Shown here: positions 42,767-50,441 of the stretch, one piece after another
Layout: each line of letters begins with the position of its first letter
How positions within the stretch are numbered: the stretch's first letter is position 1
From: Flavobacterium sp. Root186
GTDB lineage: Bacteria; Bacteroidota; Bacteroidia; Flavobacteriales; Flavobacteriaceae
DNA: 64,000 nucleotides
Assembly: GCF_001428525.1 (NCBI RefSeq)
Contig: NZ_LMHW01000015.1
Location: 124,352-188,351 of the forward strand
Direction: 5' to 3'
Translations under genes and position numbers: made by a program
The notes under the pieces: generated by a model
What the model saw: only the letters and a program-made list of their open reading frames with translations
Database searches by the model: none
Told to the model about the DNA's origin: nothing

Positions 42767-42847
42767 ATGAAAACAATAGCAAGAAAAAATATGATGTGTT
42801 GTAGTATGATGCAAATGTGCATCCAACCTTGCTGTTGCCAAAAGTGA
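42767..42847 (+). CDS. Met/Cys-rich leader peptide of the metY attenuator
   Basis: A 26-codon ORF with the run NMMCCSMMQMCIQPCCC: five of its six Met codons and all six Cys codons in 16 positions, far beyond chance and beyond any metal-binding peptide seen nearby. It starts about 43 bases past the promoter. Its last codons supply CCAAAAG (42838-42844), which can pair with CTTTTGG (42884-42890) at the terminator's 5' arm. It most likely senses charged tRNA-Met and/or tRNA-Cys through ribosome stalling. Confidence 0.75.
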   Translation: MKTIARKNMMCCSMMQMCIQPCCCQK

Positions 42848-42878
42848 AAAGATACAATCTTTGTTATAGTTAAACTAT

Positions 42879-42916
42879 AAGCCCTTTTGGTCGCCATCCG
42901 AAAGGGCTTCTTCATT
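42879..42916 (+). terminator. Attenuator terminator ahead of the small protein and metY
   Basis: AAGCCCTTT/AAAGGGCTT with an inner GG/CC pair, followed by the pyrimidine-rich CTTCATTT. The T-run is weaker than in the other two cassettes. A TTATAGT/ACTATAA hairpin (42864-42880) precedes it and could compete. Confidence 0.75.
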
Positions 42917-42940
42917 TCCACACTTTTAAAATTTTAAATC

Positions 42941-43129
42941 ATGAAAACATTAAATTCCATAGCAGTCGAATATTTATTGAGAAACGATTCTCAAAAAGAC
43001 AATACCAAATCAGAAGAGATAACAAGAGAAATTAGAAGAATAAATTCAGAACAGGATAGAAAAGTTCAAAAATCATTATTGTTTCAAATGTATGATCTTG
43101 AACTAGAAGGAGAATTTCCTTTTGCATAA
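42941..43129 (+). CDS. Small protein A, SLLFxMY family, in the metY cassette
   Basis: A 62-residue soluble, charged protein of unknown function (MKTLNSIAVEYLLRND...). It lies between the attenuator and metY, 31 bases after the terminator stem and 76 before metY. Its C-terminus KSLLFQMYDLELEGEF aligns with NSLLFLMYSKENETLF of the 66-residue protein at 46389, which holds the same place ahead of metX; the N-termini differ. The shared motif and position argue that both are real genes. I recognise no domain; an adaptor or enzyme-binding peptide is possible. Confidence 0.7.
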   Translation: MKTLNSIAVEYLLRNDSQKDNTKSEEITREIRRINSEQDRKVQKSLLFQMYDLELEGEFPFA

Positions 43130-43205
43130 ATCAATTCACAATTCACATTTTACAATTCACTATATCAATATATCGTATTAACAATATTTAAAAAACTAAG
43201 AAATC

Positions 43206-44510
43206 ATGAGTACACAAAAATTTGCAACAAACGCATTACACGCAGGACACGATGTTACTAAAAATTCAGGAACCAGAGCAGTGCCAATTTACCAGACATC
43301 ATCATATGTATTTAATAACGCAGATCATGCTGCCAACTTATTTGGCCTTGCCGAAGCCGGATTTATCTACACCAGATTAAATAATCCAACAAATGATGTT
43401 CTGGAACAGCGTTTAGCGGCGCTCGAAGGCGGAATTGGAGCTGTAGTTACAGCATCTGGAGCATCGGCAATTTCTACAACTTTTTTGACTTTGCTAAGAA
43501 CCGGCGATCATATCGTAGCCTCAAATAGTTTATACGGTGGAACATATAACTTATTAAGTGTAACATTACCCCGATTAGGAATTACAACCACTTTTGTAGA
43601 TCCTTCAAACCCTGAAAACTTTACAAAAGCAGCAAAAGAAAACACCAGAGCATTCTTTGTAGAATCACTGGGGAATCCAAAATTAGATGTATTAGATTTA
43701 AAAGGAATTTCGGCGGAAGCCAAAGCATTCAAAGTGCCATTTATAGTAGATAATACAGTTGCGACACCTTATTTATTAAACCCAATTAAATATGGTGCCG
43801 ATATTGTAATTCACTCCTTAACAAAATATATTGCCGGAAACGGAACTTCATTAGGAGGCGCGATCATCGATGCCGGAACTTTTGACTGGTCTAATGGAAA
43901 ATTCCCTGAATTTACAGAACCTTCTGCAGGATATCACGGATTAGTATATCACGAGGCTTTAGGAAATGCTGCGTTTATTGCAAAAGCAAGAATCGAAGGA
44001 TTACGTGATTTTGGAGCAGCTTTAAGTCCATTTAATGCTTTTCAGATTATTCAGGGATTAGAAACCTTACCAATCCGAATTAAAAAACACAGCGAGAATG
44101 CTTTGGTTCTGGCCGAATGGTTAGAGAAACAAGATGAGGTGGTTTGGGTAAATTATCCGGGTTTGAAATCAAGCAAATATTATGATTTAGCAAAACAATA
44201 TCTTCCTGAAGGACAAAGCGGAGTGATCACTTTTGGACTAAAAGGAGGTTTTGACGCAGCTAAAAAAGTAGTAGACGGAACAAGATTGTTTTCGCTGCTG
44301 GCCAATATTGGCGATACAAAATCGCTGATCATTCACCCGGCAAGTACTACGCACCAGCAATTGTCTGAAGAAGAGCAATTAGCTACAGGAGTTTCGAAAG
44401 ATTTAGTCCGACTTTCTGTTGGAATCGAAGATGTTGAGGATTTAATCGCCGACTTACAATCGGTTTTTGAAAGCGTAACTCAGTCGCAGTATAGTATTAA
44501 TAAAAATTAG
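43206..44510 (+). CDS. metY: O-acetylhomoserine aminocarboxypropyltransferase (sulfhydrylase)
   Basis: A 434-residue PLP enzyme of the Cys/Met metabolism family that combines O-acetylhomoserine with sulfide to give homocysteine. It has TNALHAGHDVTKNSGTRAVPIYQTSSY near the start, the YTRLNNPTNDVLEQRLAALEGG motif, the PLP-lysine in HSLTKYIAGNG and the C-terminal HPASTTHQQLSEEEQ. The length (about 430) and the HSLTKYIAGNG site fit the MetY rather than MetB group. It is in the attenuation cassette with small protein A. A terminator follows at 44535. Confidence 0.94.
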   Translation: MSTQKFATNALHAGHDVTKNSGTRAVPIYQTSSYVFNNADHAANLFGLAEAGFIYTRLNNPTNDVLEQRLAALEGGIGAVVTASGASAISTTFLTLLRTGDHIVASNSLYGGTYNLLSVTLPRLGITTTFVDPSNPENFTKAAKENTRAFFVESLGNPKLDVLDLKGISAEAKAFKVPFIVDNTVATPYLLNPIKYGADIVIHSLTKYIAGNGTSLGGAIIDAGTFDWSNGKFPEFTEPSAGYHGLVYHEALGNAAFIAKARIEGLRDFGAALSPFNAFQIIQGLETLPIRIKKHSENALVLAEWLEKQDEVVWVNYPGLKSSKYYDLAKQYLPEGQSGVITFGLKGGFDAAKKVVDGTRLFSLLANIGDTKSLIIHPASTTHQQLSEEEQLATGVSKDLVRLSVGIEDVEDLIADLQSVFESVTQSQYSINKN

Positions 44511-44534
44511 GTTTTTTTGTTTTTTGTTTGAAAA

Positions 44535-44575
44535 ATTGCCTTTAGCAGCGTGAGTTCTGCTAGAGGTGATTTTTT
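44535..44575 (+). terminator. Probable terminator of metY
   Basis: ATTGCCTTTAGCAG/CTGCTAGAGGTGAT imperfect stem with G-U pairs and a T6 run. Confidence 0.6.
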
Positions 44576-44605
44576 ATGAAAAAAGAAATCAAGATAAAAG
44601 TTTCA

Positions 44606-44719
44606 CCATATAAGTTATATAAGTTCATTTTAGTAGAGACGCACAGCAGTGCGTCTATTATTGGAACGTCTAAAATTATAAACGTTGATAAATTAAATGA
44701 ACTTATATAACTTATATGG
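44606..44719. repeat. Composite 25-bp perfect inverted repeat element
   Basis: Two perfectly complementary 25-base arms (44606-44630, starting CCATATAAGTTATATAAG, and 44695-44719) flank 64 bases. Inside are the hairpins AGACGCAC/GTGCGTCT and AACGT/ACGTT. The 114-base cruciform lies between metY and the homoserine dehydrogenase paralogue. The size and structure are MITE-like; no target-site duplication is evident. Confidence 0.75.
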
Positions 44720-44756
44720 TTTACTAAATATAGATATGTTTTAAAAAATTAAAATT

Positions 44757-45845
44757 ATGTCAAAGCTTAAAATAAATATTATCCTTTTTGGGATTGGAAA
44801 TATAGGAAGCACCTTAATCAATCAGATTATCGAAAGTCAGGAGTTCTTTCTTCAAAGTAAAAACGTCGATTTTCATTTCCCGATAATAACTAATTCTACC
44901 GTTGCTTTTTTCGAGAAAGAAGGCGTGGGATATGCATGGGAAACCAATTTTAGAGAATTGGCTGTTCCTTTTAGGGTACAAGATATTATCGAATTTGCAA
45001 AAGAAAACGAATTCGAAAATTTAATTGCCGTCGATGCAACCGCAAGTGATGAACTTATTGGTCATTATAATACGTTGATCGAAAACGGATTTAATATTGT
45101 TGCCGTCAATAAAAAGGCAAATACACTCCCAATTGATCTTTATAAACAATTAAGAGATAATCTTAAAAAAAACGACAAAGAGTTTTTGTATGAAACCTCA
45201 GTCGATACCGGTTTTCCCGTTTTGCAGACTTTAAGAGATTTATATTTCTCAGGAGAAAAAATTACAAAAATCAGAGGCGTATTTTCAGATAATCTGAGTT
45301 ATGTTTTTAATCGTTTTTCTGCCGAGGAAAATTCGTTTTCCTCTATTTTAAAAGATGCGAGTCTTCTCGGATTAATGCGATCTACTTTTAAAGAAGATTT
45401 ATCAGGAAATGACACTGCGAGGAAACTATTGATTTTAACTCGTGAAATTGGTAAAGAATTCGAACTCTCAGATATTAAAATCAATCCTCTTATTGGAGAA
45501 GAACATTTGGAGAAAAACGGAATCCTTAATAAAGAAGCCATTGACCGATCGTTTAAAATTGCTAAAATAACCCAGAAAGACAATCATGTTTTAAGATATA
45601 TTGGAGAATTTGATGTTGAGAAAAATACATTAGAAGTCAAATTAGTATCAGAACCTGTCAGATCAGCAATTGGACAATTAAAAGGTTCCGATTCTATTTT
45701 TGAGATTTATACCCAATCTTACGCCAATACGCCAATTGTAATTCAAAGTGCTTCGCCATGCAAACAGGCTATTTCAAGAGGTTTAATAACAGATATTTTA
45801 AAAGTAGCTGAAAAGATTAAAAATAAGGAAGCAGTCTGGCTATAA
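44757..45845 (+). CDS. Divergent homoserine dehydrogenase paralogue, possibly inactive
   Basis: A 362-residue protein homologous along its length to the homoserine dehydrogenase half of the ThrA at 47951. The Rossmann start IILFGIGNIGSTLINQII, NKKANT, ETSVDTGFPV, LSYVFNRFSAEE and EDLSGNDTARK are recognisable, and the lysine of the DxxRK motif is kept. However, the substrate-binding glutamate of the TEPDP motif is replaced: the aligned segment reads MRSTF with R208, and GAGLP has become DTGFP. It could have altered specificity or a regulatory role. It lies between metY and the metX cassette with no kinase domain. Confidence 0.8.
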   Translation: MSKLKINIILFGIGNIGSTLINQIIESQEFFLQSKNVDFHFPIITNSTVAFFEKEGVGYAWETNFRELAVPFRVQDIIEFAKENEFENLIAVDATASDELIGHYNTLIENGFNIVAVNKKANTLPIDLYKQLRDNLKKNDKEFLYETSVDTGFPVLQTLRDLYFSGEKITKIRGVFSDNLSYVFNRFSAEENSFSSILKDASLLGLMRSTFKEDLSGNDTARKLLILTREIGKEFELSDIKINPLIGEEHLEKNGILNKEAIDRSFKIAKITQKDNHVLRYIGEFDVEKNTLEVKLVSEPVRSAIGQLKGSDSIFEIYTQSYANTPIVIQSASPCKQAISRGLITDILKVAEKIKNKEAVWL

Positions 45846-46008
45846 GTGGTTATAATATTAGTAGTTCTTTGACAGATTGAAACTAAAAGCAAAGTTATTT
45901 TTTGTAAGATTATACCTCTTTTTATTCAAATTGTAATTTTGTAGGATGTTTTTTAACGATAAAATGCTGTTTTTTAACGTTTTTTAAGAAAAAATAGGGT
46001 TTTCTAAC
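45846..46008. other. Non-coding stretch upstream of the metX cassette
   Basis: AT-rich sequence with T-runs and GTTTTTTAACG-like repeats (around 45969-45990). I see no gene and no clear terminator for the upstream paralogue. Confidence 0.5.
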
Positions 46009-46039
46009 TTGGAATATTGAAAAAATATTCGCACATTTG
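46009..46039 (+). promoter_or_regulatory. Promoter of the metX attenuation cassette
   Basis: TTGG (46009-46012) and CACATTTG (46032-46039), spacer about 19-20; TTCGCACATTTG is identical to the TonB receptor cassette promoter. Confidence 0.68.
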
Positions 46040-46142
46040 TAAGACAAGTAAGATCTGTTAAAAACAGATAATTAATTGTTAAAATAAATATAGCTTTTAA
46101 GATCCTAATCATATCTAAAAAAAAGCTTTTAAAGAAAAGTAA

Positions 46143-46244
46143 ATGCAACATTTTTTTAAAATAACAGTCAAATCGCAGATGAATAAGTCCCTACAGATGA
46201 ACATGATGTTTAATGTCGCACGTATTTGTGTACACGTCTGTTGA
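46143..46244 (+). CDS. Met/Cys leader peptide of the metX attenuator
   Basis: A 33-codon ORF whose second half reads MNKSLQMNMMFN then ICVHVC, giving clustered Met codons followed by two Cys. An internal ATG (codon 13) would give a 21-residue peptide closer in size to the other two leaders. The stop is followed by CTAAAAG (46247-46253), able to pair with CTTTTGG (46282-46288) of the terminator arm with one G-U pair. The 5' UTR of about 100 bases contains an ATCTGTT/AACAGAT hairpin. Confidence 0.65.
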   Translation: MQHFFKITVKSQMNKSLQMNMMFNVARICVHVC

Positions 46245-46276
46245 TACTAAAAGTATATATAAGTTCTATAAAACTT

Positions 46277-46314
46277 AAACCCTTTTGGTATTAAAATCCA
46301 AAAGGGTTTTTTTA
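46277..46314 (+). terminator. Attenuator terminator ahead of small protein B
   Basis: Perfect stem AAACCCTTTTGG/CCAAAAGGGTTT with a 9-base loop and a T7 run. The 5' arm is nearly identical to that of the metY cassette (AAGCCCTTTTGG). Confidence 0.88.
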
Positions 46315-46388
46315 TTCCATTTGGTAAACATAACAAAGAATTAAAGAAAATATAAAGATTAAAAAATAACTAACTTAAACTTAATAAT

Positions 46389-46589
46389 ATGAGCGCAATA
46401 ACTTACTTCAGAAAAAAACTTTCAGGTTATAGAAGTGCAAAAGCTGAAAGAAACAATCCGCCGCCTGTAAACGAATTAATCCACCCAAGTTTCGGTATAA
46501 CTGAAACAGATAAAAAAGCGGAGAAAAAAGCACCAAATTCATTATTGTTTTTGATGTACTCAAAAGAAAATGAAACTCTTTTCATCTAA
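46389..46589 (+). CDS. Small protein B, SLLFxMY family, in the metX cassette
   Basis: A 66-residue basic protein (MSAITYFRKKLSGYRSAKAERN...), with Pro-rich NNPPPVNELIHPSFG in the middle and the C-terminal NSLLFLMYSKENETLF motif shared with the 62-residue protein at 42941. No signal peptide or membrane helix. It is placed between the attenuator and the SAM-I riboswitch of metX. It is the only gene directly behind this attenuator, since metX has a further promoter and riboswitch. The function is unknown; the repeated association with Met genes suggests a role in Met metabolism or its control. Confidence 0.68.
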   Translation: MSAITYFRKKLSGYRSAKAERNNPPPVNELIHPSFGITETDKKAEKKAPNSLLFLMYSKENETLFI

Positions 46590-46719
46590 CTTGAAAAGCA
46601 TTCATACAATAGGTTAAAACCTGCATGATGTTACTGGGCATAATGTTTGGTAATTTTGTGCGTACAAAAGTTTCTGATTGAATTATGTTTAAGAAATTGA
46701 GTAATCAGTTTCATTAAAA

Positions 46720-46751
46720 TTTGTTAGTTTAAGAAATTAGTAGTTAATTTG
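46720..46751 (+). promoter_or_regulatory. Promoter of the SAM riboswitch-metX unit
   Basis: TTTG (46720-46723) and TTAATTTG (46744-46751), spacer 20, about 30 bases before the aptamer. Confidence 0.62.
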
Positions 46752-46780
46752 CACCGTTAAGTTCAAAAATGTATTGAAAT

Positions 46781-46885
46781 GTTATAAAGAAAGGAGGAGG
46801 GATTAGACCCGATGAATCCTTAGCAACCCTTCGTTAATTCGAAGAAGGTGCTGCATTCTACCACGCCCAAACGTGGAAAGATAAC
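46781..46885 (+). ncRNA. SAM-I riboswitch (S box) upstream of metX
   Basis: The aptamer shows the S-box core: GGAGGGATTAGACCCGATGA, then CCTTAGCAACCCTTC, then GAAGGTGCTGCATTCTACC, a CCACG/CGTGG-type P4 and AAAGATAAC. P1 is GTTAT (46781-46785) with ATAAC (46881-46885). A TCTAG/CTAGA hairpin followed by CTTTCTTTCT (about 46897-46925) could be the expression platform. It should turn metX off when SAM is abundant. Confidence 0.93.
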
Positions 46886-46959
46886 AACAAGAATTTTTCT
46901 AGTTTCAACTCTAGACTTTCTTTCTAATATTTCCACATACAAATCAATAATAAATAGAT

Positions 46960-47949
46960 TTGAAATTGGAAAATATACCAAGTCCCATTATAATTCAGGA
47001 TTTCATCACCGAAAGTGGTGCGTTGTATTCGTCGTTACCGTTAAGTTTTACACTTTTTGGTAAACCGCTTTATACTGCCCCCATTGTTTTGGTAAATCAC
47101 GCCTTAACCGGAAATGCTCAGGTTACTGGTGAAAACGGCTGGTGGAATGATTTAATAGGCGAAACAAAAACTATCGATACCAATCAATATACTGTTTTGG
47201 CGTTTAATGTTCCCGGAAACGGAAACGATTCGTTTATAATCGAAAACTATCAGGATTTTACAACCAGAGATATTGCCAGAATCTTCATTAAAGGATTAAA
47301 GGCTTTAGATATTGAGCAGGTATTTGCTATAATTGGCGGTTCTGTTGGCGGTGGAATTGCCTGGGAAATCCTGGCTTTGGAACCAAACATCACAGAACAT
47401 TTAATTCCTATTGCAACTGACTGGAAATCGACCGACTGGATGATTGCGAATTGTTTTCTGCAAGAGCAGATTTTAAACAATTCCTCAAAACCAATTGAAG
47501 ATGCCAGAATTCACGCCATGTTGTGTTACCGTTCGCCGGAATCATTCAAAGAAAAATTTCAGCGTACGATCAATCAGGATCTTTTGATCTTTAATATCGA
47601 AAGCTGGCTGGCACATCACGGAAAAAAATTGCAGCAGCGATATCAATTAGCATCATACAAATTGATGAACCAGTTACTTAAAACCATAGATATTACCAGA
47701 AATAGTGCCGATTTCGAAACGTTACTATCCAAATCAAACGCTGCGATTCATATCGTAGCCATTAATTCAGATTTGTTTTTTACACCAAAAGAAAATCTGG
47801 AAACTTACAATGAATTAAAGAAATTTAAAAACAATGTTTTTTACAGCGAAATTGATTCGGTTCACGGACATGACGCTTTTTTAATCGAGTACAAACAATT
47901 AGATCATTTACTTGCCGATATTTTTAAGGCAGAAACAATAGCAAAATAA
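46960..47949 (+). CDS. metX: Homoserine O-acetyltransferase
   Basis: A 329-residue alpha/beta-hydrolase-fold enzyme that acetylates homoserine for the MetY/MetZ reactions. It has LVNHALTGNAQV, GWWNDLIGETKTIDTNQYTVLAFNVPGNGNDS, the nucleophile elbow GGSVGGG (Ser) and the catalytic His in DSVHGHDAFL. It is shorter than typical MetX (about 350-380). The start appears to be TTG at 46960, as no in-frame ATG occurs between the riboswitch and the first conserved residues. It ends one base before thrA, so the two are co-transcribed behind the SAM-I riboswitch. Confidence 0.92.
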   Translation: MKLENIPSPIIIQDFITESGALYSSLPLSFTLFGKPLYTAPIVLVNHALTGNAQVTGENGWWNDLIGETKTIDTNQYTVLAFNVPGNGNDSFIIENYQDFTTRDIARIFIKGLKALDIEQVFAIIGGSVGGGIAWEILALEPNITEHLIPIATDWKSTDWMIANCFLQEQILNNSSKPIEDARIHAMLCYRSPESFKEKFQRTINQDLLIFNIESWLAHHGKKLQQRYQLASYKLMNQLLKTIDITRNSADFETLLSKSNAAIHIVAINSDLFFTPKENLETYNELKKFKNNVFYSEIDSVHGHDAFLIEYKQLDHLLADIFKAETIAK

Positions 47950-47950
47950 A

Positions 47951-50365
47951 ATGAAAATATTAAAATTTGGCGGTAAATCATTATCAAACGGAGAAGGACT
48001 TAACAAAGTAGTTTCAATCATTACTGATAAAGTAAATCAAGGTGAAAAAATTGCCGTGGTCGTTTCTGCACGCGGAAATGCAACAGATGAATTAGAAGAT
48101 ATTTTAAGAATTGCTGCTAAAAACGGAAACTACAAACCGCTTTTGGAAAGCTTTAAAGCTTATCAGACTTCAGATTATCCGAAAGTAGATTTATCTGAGG
48201 AATTTAATATTTTAGATAAATTATTCGAAGGAGTAAGCTTAATTGGTGATTACAGCAATAAAATTAAAGATCAGATTTTGTCTAAAGGTGAATTGCTTTC
48301 GGCTAAATTATTGACTTCAATTTTAGTTGAAAAAGGAATTCCTGCGAATTTTGTTGATACAAGAGAATTGCTGAAAACGGATTCTAAATTTGGTGATGCT
48401 CAGCCTTTGGAACAACTTTCAAAGAAAAACGTTATCAATTATTTCAAACTTCACAATGGTGAAACAGTAAATATTGTAACGGGTTTCATTGGTTCAAACA
48501 ACAATAACGACACCACAACTTTAGGAAGAAACGGAAGTAATTATACTGCTTCGTTAATTGCTAATTATTTAGATGCCGAAGAACTTCAAAACTTTACGCA
48601 CGTTGACGGGATCTACACCGCAAACCCTGATTTAGTTGCCGATGCTAAAAAAATCGAATATTTATCGTTTAATGAAGCAAACGAATTAGCCAATTTTGGA
48701 GCAACAATTCTGCATGCCAAAACGATAATTCCATTATTAGAAAAAAATATTCCGCTTCGTATTTTAAACACATTCAATCACGAAAACCACGGAACTTTAA
48801 TCACTTCAAATTCTCAAAAAGAAGGAATTAAAACACTTTCTGTTTTAGAAAACGTTTCATTAGTAAATTTGGAAGGACGCGGTTTACTAGGAAAATCTGG
48901 AGTCGATGCCCGTATTTTTAAGGTAATGGGCGATCACAACATCAGCGTAAGCATTATTTCGCAAGGTTCTTCAGAAAGAGGAATCGGATTGGTTGTGGCC
49001 AAAGAAAAAGCGACATTGGCAATGGTCGAATTAGAAAAAGAATTTGAAAATGACTTTTATTCTAAAGATGTAAACCAGATCACAGTAACCGATAATGTTT
49101 CGGTAATTTCAATTATCGGGCAGGATCTAAGTACGTTCCATAAGCCGTATACCGCTTTAATTAAAAATAAAATAGTTCCGATATTATTCAACAATACCGT
49201 TACAGGTAAAAACGTGAGCTTGGTTGTTAAAAAAGAAGAATTAAACAAAGCTTTAAACGTAATTCACGGAGAGATTTTTGGAGTTTCTAAAAAAATCAAT
49301 ATCGCTATTTTTGGTCACGGATTAGTGGGCGGAACTTTGATTAATCAAATTTTAGAATCGGCTTCTTCAATTGAAAAACGTAAAGATATTAAGCTTAATG
49401 TTTTTGCAATTGCCAATTCTAAAAAGCTTCTTTTAAATAAAAATGGTGTAACTTCAAGCTGGAAAAACGACATTGAAACTAAAGGCGAACCATACACAAT
49501 TAAAGACATTATCGCTTATGCAAATGAGTATCACCTAGAAAACTTAATTGCGATTGATAATACCGCAAGTGCATCATTTGTAGAAAATTATGTTCCGCTT
49601 GTAGAAAGCAGTTTCGATTTGATTTCTTCAAACAAAGTGGCCAATACATTGACGTATGGTTTTTATAAAGAATTAAGAAAAGCGTTAGCAGAGAATCAAA
49701 AGAATTATTTATACGAAACTAACGTTGGGGCAGGATTACCGTTAATTGATACGATTAAATTACTGCATCTTTCTGGTGAAAACATCACAAAAATAAAAGG
49801 GGTTTTCTCTGGAACATTGAGTTATTTATTCAATAATTTCTCTGCAAAAGAGGCTCCGTTCAGCGAAATTCTGAAAGAAGCAATTGATAACGGATATACA
49901 GAACCGGACCCGCGTGAGGATTTATGCGGAAATGATGTGGGAAGAAAATTATTGATTTTGGCAAGAGAATTAGATTTGCAAAATGAGTTCGAAGAAATCT
50001 CAATTCAAAACCTAATTCCGGACCATCTACGCGAAGGAAACGTTGCTGATTTCTTAACTAAATTAAAAGAATTCGATCCTATTTACGAGAAAATAAAAGC
50101 AGACCAAAAACCAAATCACGTATTAAGATACATTGGTGAATTGTCTGGTGATTTACAAAATGACAAAGGAAATCTGGAAGTAAAATTAGTTTCTGTTCCT
50201 TCAGATACTGCTTTAGGCGGTTTAAAAGGTTCTGATTCTTTCTTCGAAATTTATACTGAATCTTACGGAGATCGCCCAATTGTTATTCAGGGAGCTGGTG
50301 CAGGCTCTGCGGTAACGGCAAGAGGAGTTTTTGGAGATATTTTGAGATTATCAGATAAAGGATAA
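47951..50365 (+). CDS. thrA: Bifunctional aspartate kinase/homoserine dehydrogenase I
   Basis: An 804-residue fusion catalysing the first and third steps from aspartate to homoserine. The N-terminal kinase (about 1-290) begins KILKFGGKSLSNGEGL and contains TTLGRNGSNYTAS. Central ACT regulatory domains follow (about 300-450). The C-terminal homoserine dehydrogenase (about 455-800) has IAIFGHGLVGGTLI, SSNKVANTLTYG, GAGLPLID and the intact YTEPDPREDLCGNDVGRK. It sits one base after metX, before osmC and metZ, which feeds homoserine to methionine. A near-complete but altered copy of its dehydrogenase half is at 44757. Confidence 0.96.
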   Translation: MKILKFGGKSLSNGEGLNKVVSIITDKVNQGEKIAVVVSARGNATDELEDILRIAAKNGNYKPLLESFKAYQTSDYPKVDLSEEFNILDKLFEGVSLIGDYSNKIKDQILSKGELLSAKLLTSILVEKGIPANFVDTRELLKTDSKFGDAQPLEQLSKKNVINYFKLHNGETVNIVTGFIGSNNNNDTTTLGRNGSNYTASLIANYLDAEELQNFTHVDGIYTANPDLVADAKKIEYLSFNEANELANFGATILHAKTIIPLLEKNIPLRILNTFNHENHGTLITSNSQKEGIKTLSVLENVSLVNLEGRGLLGKSGVDARIFKVMGDHNISVSIISQGSSERGIGLVVAKEKATLAMVELEKEFENDFYSKDVNQITVTDNVSVISIIGQDLSTFHKPYTALIKNKIVPILFNNTVTGKNVSLVVKKEELNKALNVIHGEIFGVSKKINIAIFGHGLVGGTLINQILESASSIEKRKDIKLNVFAIANSKKLLLNKNGVTSSWKNDIETKGEPYTIKDIIAYANEYHLENLIAIDNTASASFVENYVPLVESSFDLISSNKVANTLTYGFYKELRKALAENQKNYLYETNVGAGLPLIDTIKLLHLSGENITKIKGVFSGTLSYLFNNFSAKEAPFSEILKEAIDNGYTEPDPREDLCGNDVGRKLLILARELDLQNEFEEISIQNLIPDHLREGNVADFLTKLKEFDPIYEKIKADQKPNHVLRYIGELSGDLQNDKGNLEVKLVSVPSDTALGGLKGSDSFFEIYTESYGDRPIVIQGAGAGSAVTARGVFGDILRLSDKG

Positions 50366-50441
50366 TATTGATTTTAGATTGCAGATTTTAGAGTTTAGAT
50401 TTATGATTTGAACTCAAACAAAAATAAAAAAAAACAAAAAA

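Noticed and set aside
42767..42847. Reading the Met/Cys-rich peptide as a metallothionein or copper-binding peptide
   Set aside because: The position before a terminator, the complementary CCAAAAG segment and two similar leaders in other Met-linked sites fit attenuation better; no metal genes are nearby.
46625..46681. An 18-codon Met-containing ORF (MMLLGIMFG...) before the SAM-I promoter, possibly a fourth leader peptide
   Set aside because: It has three Met but no Cys, no promoter box at the right distance and no terminator with a T-run behind it; only a weak CTGATT/AATCAG pair follows.
46848..47063. ORF overlapping the SAM-I riboswitch and metX start
   Set aside because: It overlaps the aptamer in another frame and has no plausible start; its sequence is the metX region read out of frame.
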